Below, piece by piece: positions 1-7,233 of a stretch of DNA of 17,647 nt. Position numbers and translations under genes: made by a program. Source of the DNA: RUG626 sp051866775 (GTDB lineage: Bacteria > Bacillota > Clostridia > Oscillospirales > Oscillospiraceae); NCBI GenBank assembly GCA_051866775.1, contig JBJDXR010000010.1:1-17647 (forward strand). Reading direction: 5' to 3'. Positions within the stretch are counted from its first letter, which is position 1. The number at the start of each line of letters is the position of its first letter. A model generated the notes under the pieces. It saw only the letters and a list, made by a program, of their open reading frames with translations, had not been told where the DNA came from and ran no database searches.

Positions 1-2
1 GT

Positions 3-68
3 GCAGTAATAGCAATCGGCGGAATAATTATTGCTTATCTGAAATACACGAAGAAAGATATCCATTAA
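3..68 (+). CDS. C-terminal end of a membrane protein (partial)
   Basis: One frame is open from the left edge and ends with TAA at 66-68. It encodes about 21 residues: a hydrophobic stretch rich in Ile, Ala and Gly, followed by a basic tail (KYTKKDIH). This looks like a last transmembrane helix with a positively charged cytoplasmic end. A hairpin that could be a terminator follows within 20 bases, which fits a real gene end. The family cannot be recognised from so short a piece, and chance openness cannot be excluded. Confidence 0.45.
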   Translation, partial: AVIAIGGIIIAYLKYTKKDIH

Positions 69-84
69 AATGCTGCGCATTATC

Positions 85-122
85 GGCGGCAGGGAGTAAT
101 CCTTGCCGCCATTTCCATTTTG
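85..122 (+). terminator. Probable Rho-independent terminator after the partial membrane gene
   Basis: Arms GGCGGCA (85-91) and TGCCGCC (104-110) form a perfect 7-bp stem around a 12-base loop. A T-rich but interrupted tract (ATTTCCATTTTG) follows. It lies just downstream of the stop codon at 66-68. The tail is imperfect, so efficiency is uncertain. Confidence 0.5.
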
Positions 123-124
123 CT

Positions 125-733
125 TTATTCAAAAGCATAGTGACGCCGCCTCGGTATACAAATATTTATGGCTGAGCATTATTTTTTAAGCCGGACGGAT
201 AGACCCAGAGCCGATGAACTTGCCAGGGAACACACAGATCATCAACTCTTTATTTTCAATAGGATTGGTCGCGCAGTCCACCGAAAATAATAATTCTGTT
301 CACTTTATGAGACGACAAAAAGTCGGATAAGGTCTGCAATATACTAAACCAAAATATTGCCGCTTCCGTCAACGCTTTGGCACTGTTGGCAGGCGGAAAG
401 CAAATAAACAGTCCCATCTTTGATTTTCAAAGCCGGTTACATTAATGTGATACCAAAACCGCAAGGGATAAGTCTATCCTTTTGCATAGGTCGGTATGCA
501 TTGATGTACCGGCTTTTTTTGTTGCCCAAACGCCGGTTTACAACTGAATGACCGGCTGAATGGTATACGATTTTACGATGACCTCTCTTTCGGAGAGTGA
601 GCGAAACAATGTCGCCTGACGGGGGAAGGAACAGCATTCAGGCTGAACGGCAAATAGCACAACGGTAGCAGCAGTACGGATGTCGCATACCGTAACACGC
701 AGGGAAACTGTCCGTACAGCTTCCAGAGATAAT
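125..733. other. Gene-poor, AT-richer region without a convincing gene
   Basis: No open frame here has both a ribosome binding site and a recognisable protein. Hand counts give about 35-37% GC over 241-360, clearly below the flanking genes. On the minus strand three short stretches in three different frames look weakly protein-like: stops at 437, 256 and 186, the last ending in a segment FPGKFIGSGSIRPA. This could be the eroded remains of a gene or chance. A clear terminator lies at 490-520. No transposase, integrase or attachment site was seen. Confidence 0.4.
490..520 (+). terminator. Rho-independent terminator
   Basis: A 7-bp stem (490-496 with 507-513, one G-T pair) closes a 10-base loop and is followed directly by seven T residues (514-520). 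A weaker hairpin, GGATA-AGTC-TATCC, lies just upstream. The structure points to rightward transcription from within the preceding gene-poor stretch, although no gene there is recognised. It could end a small RNA or be a relic. Confidence 0.55.
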
Positions 734-772
734 AAAAAAGGTGTGGCACTCTTTTAAGTGTTACACCTTTTT
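734..772 (-). terminator. Bidirectional Rho-independent terminator of the ktrB-ktrA operon
   Basis: AAAAAAGGTGT at 734-744 pairs with ACACCTTTTT at 763-772. The stem continues inward through GGCACT/AGTGTT with two G-T pairs, closing a 6-base loop. Read leftward it ends in a run of T. It lies about 100 bases beyond the ktrA stop and can also stop transcription arriving from the left. Confidence 0.7.
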
Positions 773-869
773 AACTGATGAAAAACTTCCTTATCTGGCG
801 TTGCCAAAAGCAGGTGCTTCTTTTTTTACCTTTTCTCTGAGAGAGCAGTCCTTCCCGAAAATTTTATTC

Positions 870-1520
870 TCAGGCTCTCGAGGCGAGCTTAAACACGTCT
901 CCGGACTTGCCCATTACGATTATATGGTCGCCTTCCTTAAAGGTATAGCCCGCGCCGGGCAGAGGGTTCAGCGTAGTTCCGCGCTTTATTGCCACAATAT
1001 TTATGTTGTACTTGTTGCGTACATTTATTCCCTGGATCGTGCTGCCAACCCACGAGGCGAGCACCGGTATCTCATAGATAGCATACTCACTGGTGAGTGG
1101 GATAAAGTCGAACACGTTGTCGGAATTATACCTGACTGCAATCTTCTCAGCTATCTCCCTGTCCGGATATATTATCTCGCTGGCCCCTATCTGCCGCAGC
1201 AGATCTGCTTGTATATCCTGCTTGGTCTTGGATACGACTATCCTTGCTCCAAAGCGCTTCAAAAGCGCAGTTATCACCAGGGACGCCTGAAAATCCTCCC
1301 CAATAGTTACAAAACATATATCAAAATTCTCCACACCCAGGGACTCAATGACAGGCTCCTTCGTGCAATCGCCTATGGCGCAGTCGGTATACCTGTTTGA
1401 CAAGGTCTCGATTATGTCGGAGTCCTTGTCTATTACCATCACCTGGTTTCCCATTTCCTGCATTTTTGCAGCCAAATGCCGGCCGAAACGTCCCATTCCT
1501 ATAATAAGTACAGATTTCAT
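870..1520 (-). CDS. ktrA: KtrA/TrkA-type potassium uptake regulatory subunit
   Basis: The 216-residue product is a soluble RCK protein that forms the gating ring of a potassium channel-like transporter. The N-terminal Rossmann RCK_N domain covers about residues 1-125, starts with the nucleotide-binding loop GMGRFG, and has an acidic residue at the end of the second strand (VIDKD). The RCK_C domain covers about 135-216. Length and order match the KtrA family of about 220 residues. It lies 55 bases after ktrB on the same strand, the usual partner order reversed. Its ATG is preceded by GGAAGGAG at an unusually long 13-base spacing. In this family the RCK_N domain binds ATP/ADP and RCK_C can bind c-di-AMP; that is family knowledge, not seen here. 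Confidence 0.93.
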   Translation of the reverse strand: MKSVLIIGMGRFGRHLAAKMQEMGNQVMVIDKDSDIIETLSNRYTDCAIGDCTKEPVIESLGVENFDICFVTIGEDFQASLVITALLKRFGARIVVSKTKQDIQADLLRQIGASEIIYPDREIAEKIAVRYNSDNVFDFIPLTSEYAIYEIPVLASWVGSTIQGINVRNKYNINIVAIKRGTTLNPLPGAGYTFKEGDHIIVMGKSGDVFKLASRA

Positions 1521-1543
1521 GGCGTTATCAATACTCCTTCCGT

Positions 1544-1561
1544 AAGCGGCGAAAGCCGCTT
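1544..1561 (-). other. Hairpin between ktrB and ktrA
   Basis: A perfect 7-bp stem (1544-1550 with 1555-1561) with a 4-base loop sits in the 55-base gap between the two genes, just upstream of the ktrA ribosome binding site. It lacks a T tract, so it is not a terminator. It may affect mRNA stability or the ratio of the two subunits; this is inference. Confidence 0.4.
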
Positions 1562-1575
1562 CATTTCAAATTCCT

Positions 1576-2919
1576 TCAGCCGATGAGCACTTTACCCACA
1601 GGCTGCCTTACAGGAGGCGGTGCCTGATTGTTTGACAACGCCAGTACAAGTGAGAAGCCGCCGATCCTTCCGGCAAACATAAAAAGAGTCAGCACTACCT
1701 TTGCTATGTTTCCCAAGCCCGGCGTCACCCCCATGGAAAGCCCCACCGTGCCGATGGCGGATATGACCTCAAAAAGGGCCTCCTTAAGGGGCAGATTCTC
1801 CACCAAGCAAATTATCATCGTGGCAATAATCGTCCCTGTGATATAGATATTGGCAATGGCCCCGGCCTGCCGGACGGTCTCATCGTCTATGCGCCGGTGG
1901 AAGGCCTTTGGGGTCGAGCGCGCTACGGCTGCGGCGGTGCTTATGAATATCACCGCCAGCGTGGTCGTCTTGATACCTCCGGCTGTTGATCCGGGGCTTC
2001 CGCCGATCAGCATAAGCACCATGGTGAGCACCGTTCCGGAGTCTGATAGGGTGCTCATATCAACAGTGGCAAAGCCTGCGGTGCGCGGCGTGACCGCCTG
2101 AAACAGCGCCGCCAGAAGCTTATCCCCCCATGTAAGGTCGGCAAAGGCGTGATCATGCTCAAAAAGCAGGAACAGCCCAAAGCTTCCCAGAAGCAATACG
2201 CCGGTTATAACAAGCACCAGCTTTGTGTGGAATTTAAACTCCTTAACTTTAAAGCGTGTCTCCAGAAGGTCATTCCATACGATAAAGCCGAGTCCGCCGA
2301 TCACTACCAGCGCTATTACGGTAAGGTTAACCACCGGATTATCAACAAAGGCTGACAGCGACGCCCCGCCGTTATAGTTTCCCATGATGTCAAAGCCCGC
2401 GTTGCAGAAGGCCGATACGGAATGAAAAACAGCGTAGAAAATGCCGGTTTTCCAGCCGAATAGCGGGATAAACTGCGTTGCAAGCAGCACCGCCCCGGCG
2501 GTCTCAAATATCGCGGTGCCGGTAAATATACGCCGCACGAGCTTGGGAAGTCCGCTGCGGTCATCGTTTCCGGCGGACTGCATAAGTATCTGGGCGTTGT
2601 GCAGGCTTACCCTTTTTTTTATAAATATCATGAGGCTTGTTATGAGCGTCATGGCTCCAAGCCCGCCGATCTGTATTAGTACAAGTATGACGCATTTGCC
2701 GGCCGTGCTCCAGTATGACGCGGTATCAAATACCGCAAGCCCTGTGACGCAGGTGGCGCTTGTAGCGGTAAAGAGCGCGTCAATGAAATCCGTGCTCTCC
2801 CCCGAGGAGGCGCTGAACGGGCACATAAGCAGCAGCGTGCCGATAATAATAATGGTTATAAAGCTGAAAACTATGAGCCTGACAGGGGCCATTTTATTTT
2901 TTATACGCTTAGAAGGCAT
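1576..2919 (-). CDS. ktrB: KtrB/TrkH-type potassium transporter membrane subunit
   Basis: The 447-residue integral membrane protein is the ion-conducting subunit of a Ktr-type potassium uptake system. Four membrane-pore-membrane repeats are visible through their filter-like motifs: TSATCVTGLAV, SVSAFCNAGFD, VTPRTAGFATVD and ISAIGTVGLSMG, each with the conserved glycine. Length fits KtrB better than the longer TrkH. The ATG is preceded by GAGGAG at good spacing. It is first in an operon with ktrA and has a near-consensus promoter upstream. The leader is only about 50 bases, too short for the c-di-AMP riboswitch that controls ktrAB in Bacillus subtilis. Confidence 0.94.
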   Translation of the reverse strand: MPSKRIKNKMAPVRLIVFSFITIIIIGTLLLMCPFSASSGESTDFIDALFTATSATCVTGLAVFDTASYWSTAGKCVILVLIQIGGLGAMTLITSLMIFIKKRVSLHNAQILMQSAGNDDRSGLPKLVRRIFTGTAIFETAGAVLLATQFIPLFGWKTGIFYAVFHSVSAFCNAGFDIMGNYNGGASLSAFVDNPVVNLTVIALVVIGGLGFIVWNDLLETRFKVKEFKFHTKLVLVITGVLLLGSFGLFLLFEHDHAFADLTWGDKLLAALFQAVTPRTAGFATVDMSTLSDSGTVLTMVLMLIGGSPGSTAGGIKTTTLAVIFISTAAAVARSTPKAFHRRIDDETVRQAGAIANIYITGTIIATMIICLVENLPLKEALFEVISAIGTVGLSMGVTPGLGNIAKVVLTLFMFAGRIGGFSLVLALSNNQAPPPVRQPVGKVLIG

Positions 2920-2975
2920 TTACGTTCTCCTCAAACAGCTCTCCGACGCTGCCGTAAGCAGCGGTAATTACTGAT

Positions 2976-3004
2976 ATTATAGGCTTAAATTCAGCGCGCG
3001 TCAA
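2976..3004 (-). promoter_or_regulatory. Sigma-A promoter of ktrB-ktrA
   Basis: On the minus strand, -35 TTGACG (2999-3004) and -10 TATAAT (2976-2981) are separated by 17 bp. The start site should be near 2969. A 6-bp hairpin (CGCTGC at 2947-2952 with GCAGCG at 2958-2963) lies in the short leader. Confidence 0.75.
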
Positions 3005-3046
3005 ATATAAAAGGCTCAACCTTCCAGCGCAACATTTCTGCCGTCC

Positions 3047-3075
3047 TTGTAAAAGTATATTTTAGACATTATAAT
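3047..3075 (+). promoter_or_regulatory. Sigma-A promoter of the HAD phosphatase gene
   Basis: The -35 TTGTAA (3047-3052) and -10 TATAAT (3070-3075) are separated by 17 bp. It is back to back with the ktrB promoter, whose -35 ends about 40 bases away. The leader to the start codon is about 60 bases. Confidence 0.65.
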
Positions 3076-3140
3076 ATCTTTAATATTAACTGGCAAGCGG
3101 TTTGTTATGCCGCTGCAGGCAACCGAAAGGAACAATACGC

Positions 3141-3803
3141 ATGATAAACGGCGCAGTTTTTGATATGGATGGCCTGATGTTCGACACGGAGGCGGTAAGC
3201 ACCCGCTGCTGGCAGGAGGCAGGCAGACGCATTGGTGTCGACATACCGCCCTCGCTCTCCTTGAGGACAAACGGCCTTGACGCCGAGCACTGCCGTCCGA
3301 TATTTGAGGAGGCCTTCGGAAAGAGTTTTGATTACTACGCCGCAAGGGCCTTAAGGCAGGAACTTGAGCGGGAGTATGTCGAGAGCTTCGGCGTCCCGCT
3401 CAAGGCCGGGCTTTTTGAGCTGCTGGACTTTCTACGCTCTGAAAACGTCGCCATGGCAGTGGCATCCTCCTCCAGTGAGGAAAAGGTGACGCACTATCTC
3501 AAGCTCACCGGCACGGATAAATATTTTCGCACTGTAATCAACGGCGGAATGGTGAAACGCGGCAAGCCGGATCCGGAAATTTTCCTGACGGCCTGCGCGG
3601 CTCTGGGCATACCTCCCCGGGAGTGCATAGCGCTTGAGGACTCGCCCGCGGGCATTAGATCCGCCGCTTCAGCCGGGCTGCTTGCGGTGATGATACCCGA
3701 TCTGGTCCCGCCCACAGAAAAGGAGAACAGGCTCGCATTTGCGATCCTGCCCTCCCTAATTGACGTTATCGGCTTGGTAAAAAGCCTTACGGCATGTCGA
3801 TAA
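3141..3803 (+). CDS. HAD-superfamily phosphatase/phosphoglucomutase-like hydrolase
   Basis: The 220-residue cytosolic protein belongs to the beta-phosphoglucomutase-like branch of the haloacid dehalogenase family. Motif I DMDG has the nucleophile Asp8 and the acid/base Asp10. Motif II is the serine run after AVAS, motif III the lysine of GKPDPEIF, and motif IV the acidic pair of ALEDSPAG. A helical cap lies between motifs I and II. The ATG at 3141 is chosen because GAAAGGA precedes it at good spacing and the protein then starts four residues before the first strand; an in-frame TTG at 3102 would add 13 unlikely residues. The substrate is probably a sugar phosphate but cannot be fixed. Its end overlaps the end of the convergent dehydrogenase gene by 17 bp. 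Confidence 0.9.
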   Translation: MINGAVFDMDGLMFDTEAVSTRCWQEAGRRIGVDIPPSLSLRTNGLDAEHCRPIFEEAFGKSFDYYAARALRQELEREYVESFGVPLKAGLFELLDFLRSENVAMAVASSSSEEKVTHYLKLTGTDKYFRTVINGGMVKRGKPDPEIFLTACAALGIPPRECIALEDSPAGIRSAASAGLLAVMIPDLVPPTEKENRLAFAILPSLIDVIGLVKSLTACR

Positions 3804-4806
3804 TGACCTTCATGGCCTTGTCCTTCTGCTCGTCAATGAGCTTATAGGCCTCGGCATACTCGGTAAACGGCACATGGTGGGTCACCAGCGGCTCGAGGTT
3901 TATAAGTCCCTTATTGACCAAATCGATGGACTCCTTCCAGTCCTCGACACGGTACATGGAGGTGCCGATCATACTGATCTCGTGGTCCTGAACAAATCCC
4001 ATGTTTATGGGGTACGGATCAGCGACAACGCCCATGACTATGACAGTGCTGCCCTTGCGGGCGATCTCCACTGCCTGATTGAGGGTCTTGCCGTTTCCGA
4101 TGCACTCGAAAATGACGTCGGCCCTGTCGGGGCCGAACTTCTCAAGGATAGCGTCCGCAAGCGGCTGCTCCGCGGGGTTGTTTACATCAAGGCCGCAGGT
4201 TTCGGCCATCTCAAGGCGGCATTTACTCAGCTCGGATACAATTACCTGCTCGGCGCCCATGGCCTTGAGCGCCTGACCCACAAGGTTTCCAATGGTGCCG
4301 CCGCCCATGACGACGCACTTCTTTCCGGTGGGATCGCCGAAACGGCGGACGGCGTGTACACCGCAGGCAAGCGGCTCTATCATAGCTCCATACTCCTTGG
4401 ACATATCATCAGGGAGCTTCAGCACCCAGTCCGCGTCCACTACGAAATACTCGCTGGCCATACCGGTGGTCTGGAATCCCATGACCTTTAAGGTCTCACA
4501 GTCGTTATACATACCGTGGGTGCAGGGATAGCACTCACCGCATACCACCTGAGGCATAACGGTCACAAGGTCGCCCACCTCAAAGCCGGTGACTTCCGCA
4601 CCGACCTCTACCACCGTTGCGGAAACTTCATGTCCCTGTACAACAGGGTAAGATGTATAGGGGTGCTTGCCGTGCCAAACATGGATATCCGAGCCGCAGA
4701 CGCCGATTTTCTCCATCTTAAGCTTGAGCATTTTCGGTCCCATCTCAGGGACTGGTACATCTCTATAGGAAATCTTTCCGGGTTCTGTCATCACTGCCTG
4801 AAGCAT
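3787..4806 (-). CDS. Zinc-dependent medium-chain alcohol/polyol dehydrogenase
   Basis: The 339-residue enzyme is a medium-chain dehydrogenase/reductase. Catalytic zinc ligands are Cys37 (in VCGSDIH), His59 and Glu60 (GHE), with Glu144 in IEPLACG as a possible fourth. Structural zinc ligands are Cys89, Cys92, Cys95 and Cys103. The Rossmann loop GGGTIG is at 168-173, and the acidic residue ending the next strand (VIVSELS) suggests NAD rather than NADP. Overall it resembles sorbitol, threonine or butanediol dehydrogenases; the substrate is not determined. An AGGAGG site precedes the ATG. It has its own promoter but could also be read from the hydrolase gene upstream, 127 bp away on the same strand. 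Confidence 0.92.
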   Translation of the reverse strand: MLQAVMTEPGKISYRDVPVPEMGPKMLKLKMEKIGVCGSDIHVWHGKHPYTSYPVVQGHEVSATVVEVGAEVTGFEVGDLVTVMPQVVCGECYPCTHGMYNDCETLKVMGFQTTGMASEYFVVDADWVLKLPDDMSKEYGAMIEPLACGVHAVRRFGDPTGKKCVVMGGGTIGNLVGQALKAMGAEQVIVSELSKCRLEMAETCGLDVNNPAEQPLADAILEKFGPDRADVIFECIGNGKTLNQAVEIARKGSTVIVMGVVADPYPINMGFVQDHEISMIGTSMYRVEDWKESIDLVNKGLINLEPLVTHHVPFTEYAEAYKLIDEQKDKAMKVIIDMP

Positions 4807-4859
4807 ACTTTAATATCCTCCTGAACTGAAAATCTTTTAGTCTCCTGTCAATTTCTATA

Positions 4860-4872
4860 TGTACGCCGTACA
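4860..4872. promoter_or_regulatory. Palindromic operator candidate at the dehydrogenase start site
   Basis: A perfect palindrome, TGTAC-GCC-GTACA, starts a few bases after the -10 box of the dehydrogenase promoter and so overlaps the likely transcription start. That is a classical repressor position. The binding protein is unknown; the nearby GntR regulator is one candidate, but this site is not repeated at its own promoter. Confidence 0.4.
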
Positions 4873-4880
4873 CTTTTAAC

Positions 4881-4908
4881 ATTATATCACTGCTGCGCCC
4901 CCGCGCAA
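4881..4908 (-). promoter_or_regulatory. Promoter of the alcohol dehydrogenase gene
   Basis: On the minus strand the -10 box is a perfect TATAAT (4881-4886). A weaker -35, TTGCGC (4903-4908), lies at 16-bp spacing. The leader is about 70 bases and contains the palindrome at 4860-4872. Confidence 0.5.
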
Positions 4909-4933
4909 TAACCAAGCTCCGCCCAAAGCCTTT

Positions 4934-6190
4934 TCAGCCGATAAACCTGCCCTCCTGACAGAGCCACTCGGCGGCAAATTCCGCAAAGGTCACAGCCGGG
5001 TCCCCAAACTCGCCGGGGAACTTCTCAGCGCTCTCCACAGGCGTAAAGCCATGGGTGGAGCCGTCCACGAACACCGCGGTCTTATCCTGGCTTTTGGCGT
5101 TATCATAGGAGTACTCGATATTTATAAACTCGTGACTTCCAAGGTTGCCCTGACAAAGAAGCGGCACGGAGATGCCCTTGACATTTGCCTGTGAGGAGAA
5201 GGGGTTAAAGTCCCAATCAACGCCCCACATTGAGCACTCGTCATATCCGAAGTCTCCAAACCGGTACTCAAATTCAAGCATCTTCATAACGCTTGTGGTG
5301 TCCGCACCTCCTACATAGAACTTTGAAGGGACCGCATCCTCCGGTATACGCACCGTGCGGGCGATCTCCTTGGTGACGGCGCCGCCGTTTCGCAGAACAA
5401 GGTGCTCGTTTCTTGTGTGGGCAAGGAGGCTGTTATCCTGTATGAAAAGCTTATTGTTGCTGCTGCCGCCGCCCGCTCCGGCTATGACGATCGGCTCGTC
5501 ATCCGCAAAGCTCGCCTTGCCTTTTTTTATATCCTCGTAGCGCTGCTTGGCGTAATCAAGGATATCCTGATAAAACTTTACCTGCGCCTTCTGGAAACGG
5601 TCGATAAACTCCTTGGTGTATCTGGACTCCCCGGGCTTATATCCGTTCTCAGGGTTATAGATGTCAAGCTCCGGTATGCGCTCAAAACCGCTGTGCCAAT
5701 CCTTTACAGCCGGATCCATGGCAAGGACGTCCATAATGCCGTAGTTAGTATCCACGAGCATCAGTCCATCCGCCGGGGGCAGAGGCTCAATCTCCGGGAA
5801 GGGCAGGAATCGGCCGGAGTTTACGAAACGTGCAGTGCCGTTTTCCGCAATATACTGATAACAGCTCAAAATACAGCCGCCCTGACTGTGTCCAAAAAGT
5901 ACGACCTTCTCAACACCGGGGCAGCTGCGGGCAAATTCAACAGCGGCCTTTACATCCAGCATCCTCTCCTTAATTCCCTTGTCTTTAAGCTGAGGCGCAC
6001 CGATGGTCACATAGCCGCGTTTTGCAAGTTCTACAAGCGGAGCAAAACTCAGAATATAATGTCCCGTATGTACACCAAGCACGGCGATCCGGCTGCGCTC
6101 GGTCTTTTCCACCGGCCGATGGACGGCGACAGGCAGACGTCTGGACGGCAGAGTATGAAGCTCACTTTTGATTTCGTAGACCTTTTCCAA
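4934..6190 (-). CDS. Alpha/beta hydrolase
   Basis: The 418-residue protein has an alpha/beta hydrolase fold. A nucleophile elbow GHSQGG lies at 100-105 (Ser102), and a late histidine in DGSTHGF (about 380) fits the catalytic His. The acidic residue is not assigned. Between them lies a long insertion (about 150-280) with a charged helical segment, probably a lid or cap, which makes it longer than typical esterases of 250-300 residues. There is no signal peptide, so it is probably cytosolic. The start is TTG at 6190, supported by GAAGGAAGG eight bases upstream; the nearby ATGs are out of frame. It is divergent from a GntR regulator and upstream of a dehydrogenase on the same strand. The substrate is unknown; an ester, lactone or peptide are all possible. 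Confidence 0.85.
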   Translation of the reverse strand: MEKVYEIKSELHTLPSRRLPVAVHRPVEKTERSRIAVLGVHTGHYILSFAPLVELAKRGYVTIGAPQLKDKGIKERMLDVKAAVEFARSCPGVEKVVLFGHSQGGCILSCYQYIAENGTARFVNSGRFLPFPEIEPLPPADGLMLVDTNYGIMDVLAMDPAVKDWHSGFERIPELDIYNPENGYKPGESRYTKEFIDRFQKAQVKFYQDILDYAKQRYEDIKKGKASFADDEPIVIAGAGGGSSNNKLFIQDNSLLAHTRNEHLVLRNGGAVTKEIARTVRIPEDAVPSKFYVGGADTTSVMKMLEFEYRFGDFGYDECSMWGVDWDFNPFSSQANVKGISVPLLCQGNLGSHEFINIEYSYDNAKSQDKTAVFVDGSTHGFTPVESAEKFPGEFGDPAVTFAEFAAEWLCQEGRFIG

Positions 6191-6234
6191 AGCATAGACC
6201 CTTCCTTCATCATTAATTATAATAACATTATTAT

Positions 6235-6263
6235 ATTATAAGCTTGCACATTTTTCCTGTCAA
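6235..6263 (-). promoter_or_regulatory. Perfect-consensus sigma-A promoter of the alpha/beta hydrolase gene
   Basis: On the minus strand, TTGACA (6258-6263) and TATAAT (6235-6240) are separated by exactly 17 bp. Both boxes match consensus fully. A promoter this strong without restraint suggests a repressor, and an AT-rich dyad (TAATAA-CA-TTATTA, 6220-6233) sits at the expected start site. Confidence 0.8.
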
Positions 6264-6376
6264 GAGCCGAAGTTTTGGGCTTTTTCGTGCATCCGGCAAA
6301 GGTCTTGGGGCGCATAATGCCGGGAACAGTAAGCGTGTTATTTTACTAAAAAGAAACATATAGAGCCAAAAAGCCC

Positions 6377-6405
6377 TTGACATGACAAAGTGCGTACTCT
6401 ACAAT
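6377..6405 (+). promoter_or_regulatory. Sigma-A promoter of the GntR regulator gene
   Basis: TTGACA (6377-6382) and TACAAT (6400-6405) are separated by 17 bp. The leader of about 45 bases begins with an AT-rich motif (about 6405-6423) resembling one at the divergent hydrolase promoter, which is a possible autoregulatory operator. Confidence 0.75.
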
Positions 6406-6455
6406 AAGTATTATTAGTATAACAATAAACATTACGTCATAGAGAGGTAGACAAC

Positions 6456-7205
6456 GTGCTTAACGATAAAAAGCTGGACAAAACTATACCCATCCCGCTG
6501 TATTTTCAGCTTAAAACCATAATTTCCGAGGAAATAGAAAACGGCTCCTACCCCGTAGGCGGCCTCATCCCCACAGAGAACGAGCTGTCCGCCATGTTTG
6601 AGATAAGCCGCACCACCGTCCGCCAGGCGATAACGGAGCTGGTGCAGGAGGGACGGCTTTACCGCATAAAGAGTAAGGGCACCTTTGTCGCCCAGCCTAA
6701 AATTAATCAGGAGTTTATGAACTGCCTGCAGTCCTATGATGATGAGATACGTGCCCGGGGCCGCACCCCCTCAACAGAGGTGCTTATGCTGGAGGTCGTT
6801 AACATGCCGGAGCGCTTTGCGGCGTATTTAAGCGAGCCTTCACCCAAAGCCATATGTCTCTACCGCAAGCGCTGCGCGGACGGCGAGCCGGTGGTCAGGG
6901 TCAAGACCTATCTGCCTTATGAGCCGTGCCGTTTTGTTCTGGAGCACGATTTTTCAAAAGAGGGGCTATACTCGGTACTTTCTCAGAACCCCCGCACCCG
7001 CATCTGCCGCGTCTCCCGTACTTGTGAGGCGGTGGCAGCGGAGAAAGAGGATGTTGAGATACTCAATATGCGCCGGGGCCGCCCGGTACATTACTTCACC
7101 ACGGTGGGCTATAACAGCGACGGTGAGCCGATCGAGTACTCTATTGCCCATTACCGGGGCGACCAGAGCCGCTTTCATGTGGATATAGTCCTAAACGAAA
7201 AATGA
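6456..7205 (+). CDS. GntR-family (HutC subfamily) transcriptional regulator with UTRA domain
   Basis: The 249-residue regulator has an N-terminal winged helix at about residues 12-78, with the family signature PTENELSAMFEISRTTVRQA followed by the wing KGTFV. A UTRA ligand-binding domain follows at about 95-245, of the kind that senses small molecules such as sugars, amino acids or fatty acids. The start is GTG at 6456 with AGAGAGG eight bases upstream. It faces away from the alpha/beta hydrolase gene. Local GntR regulators usually control themselves and the divergent gene, so it probably represses the hydrolase and perhaps the dehydrogenase. The ligand cannot be told from sequence. Confidence 0.92.
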   Translation: MLNDKKLDKTIPIPLYFQLKTIISEEIENGSYPVGGLIPTENELSAMFEISRTTVRQAITELVQEGRLYRIKSKGTFVAQPKINQEFMNCLQSYDDEIRARGRTPSTEVLMLEVVNMPERFAAYLSEPSPKAICLYRKRCADGEPVVRVKTYLPYEPCRFVLEHDFSKEGLYSVLSQNPRTRICRVSRTCEAVAAEKEDVEILNMRRGRPVHYFTTVGYNSDGEPIEYSIAHYRGDQSRFHVDIVLNEK

Positions 7206-7233
7206 CCGGCACATGTTTATTTTATATCTTGGA

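Noticed and set aside
437..637. A 66-codon minus-strand frame in the gene-poor region
   Set aside because: It contains the complement of the strong terminator at 490-520, has no recognisable family and no good ribosome binding site.
741..1400. A 219-codon open frame on the plus strand opposite ktrA
   Set aside because: It begins inside a terminator hairpin, lacks a ribosome binding site and is antisense to a clear RCK protein.
3016..3066. A tiny minus-strand frame of 17 codons (MSKIYFYKDG...) upstream of the HAD gene
   Set aside because: No ribosome binding site and it lies across the plus-strand HAD promoter; chance is enough to explain it.
3102..3140. An upstream TTG start for the HAD phosphatase
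   Set aside because: It would add 13 residues rich in Cys and Arg without homology, and the ATG at 3141 has a good ribosome binding site.
6264..6376. Hairpin-like GCC...GGCTTTTT near 6265-6285 as a terminator
   Set aside because: The stem is only 3-4 bp and no gene ends there; it lies between two divergent promoters.
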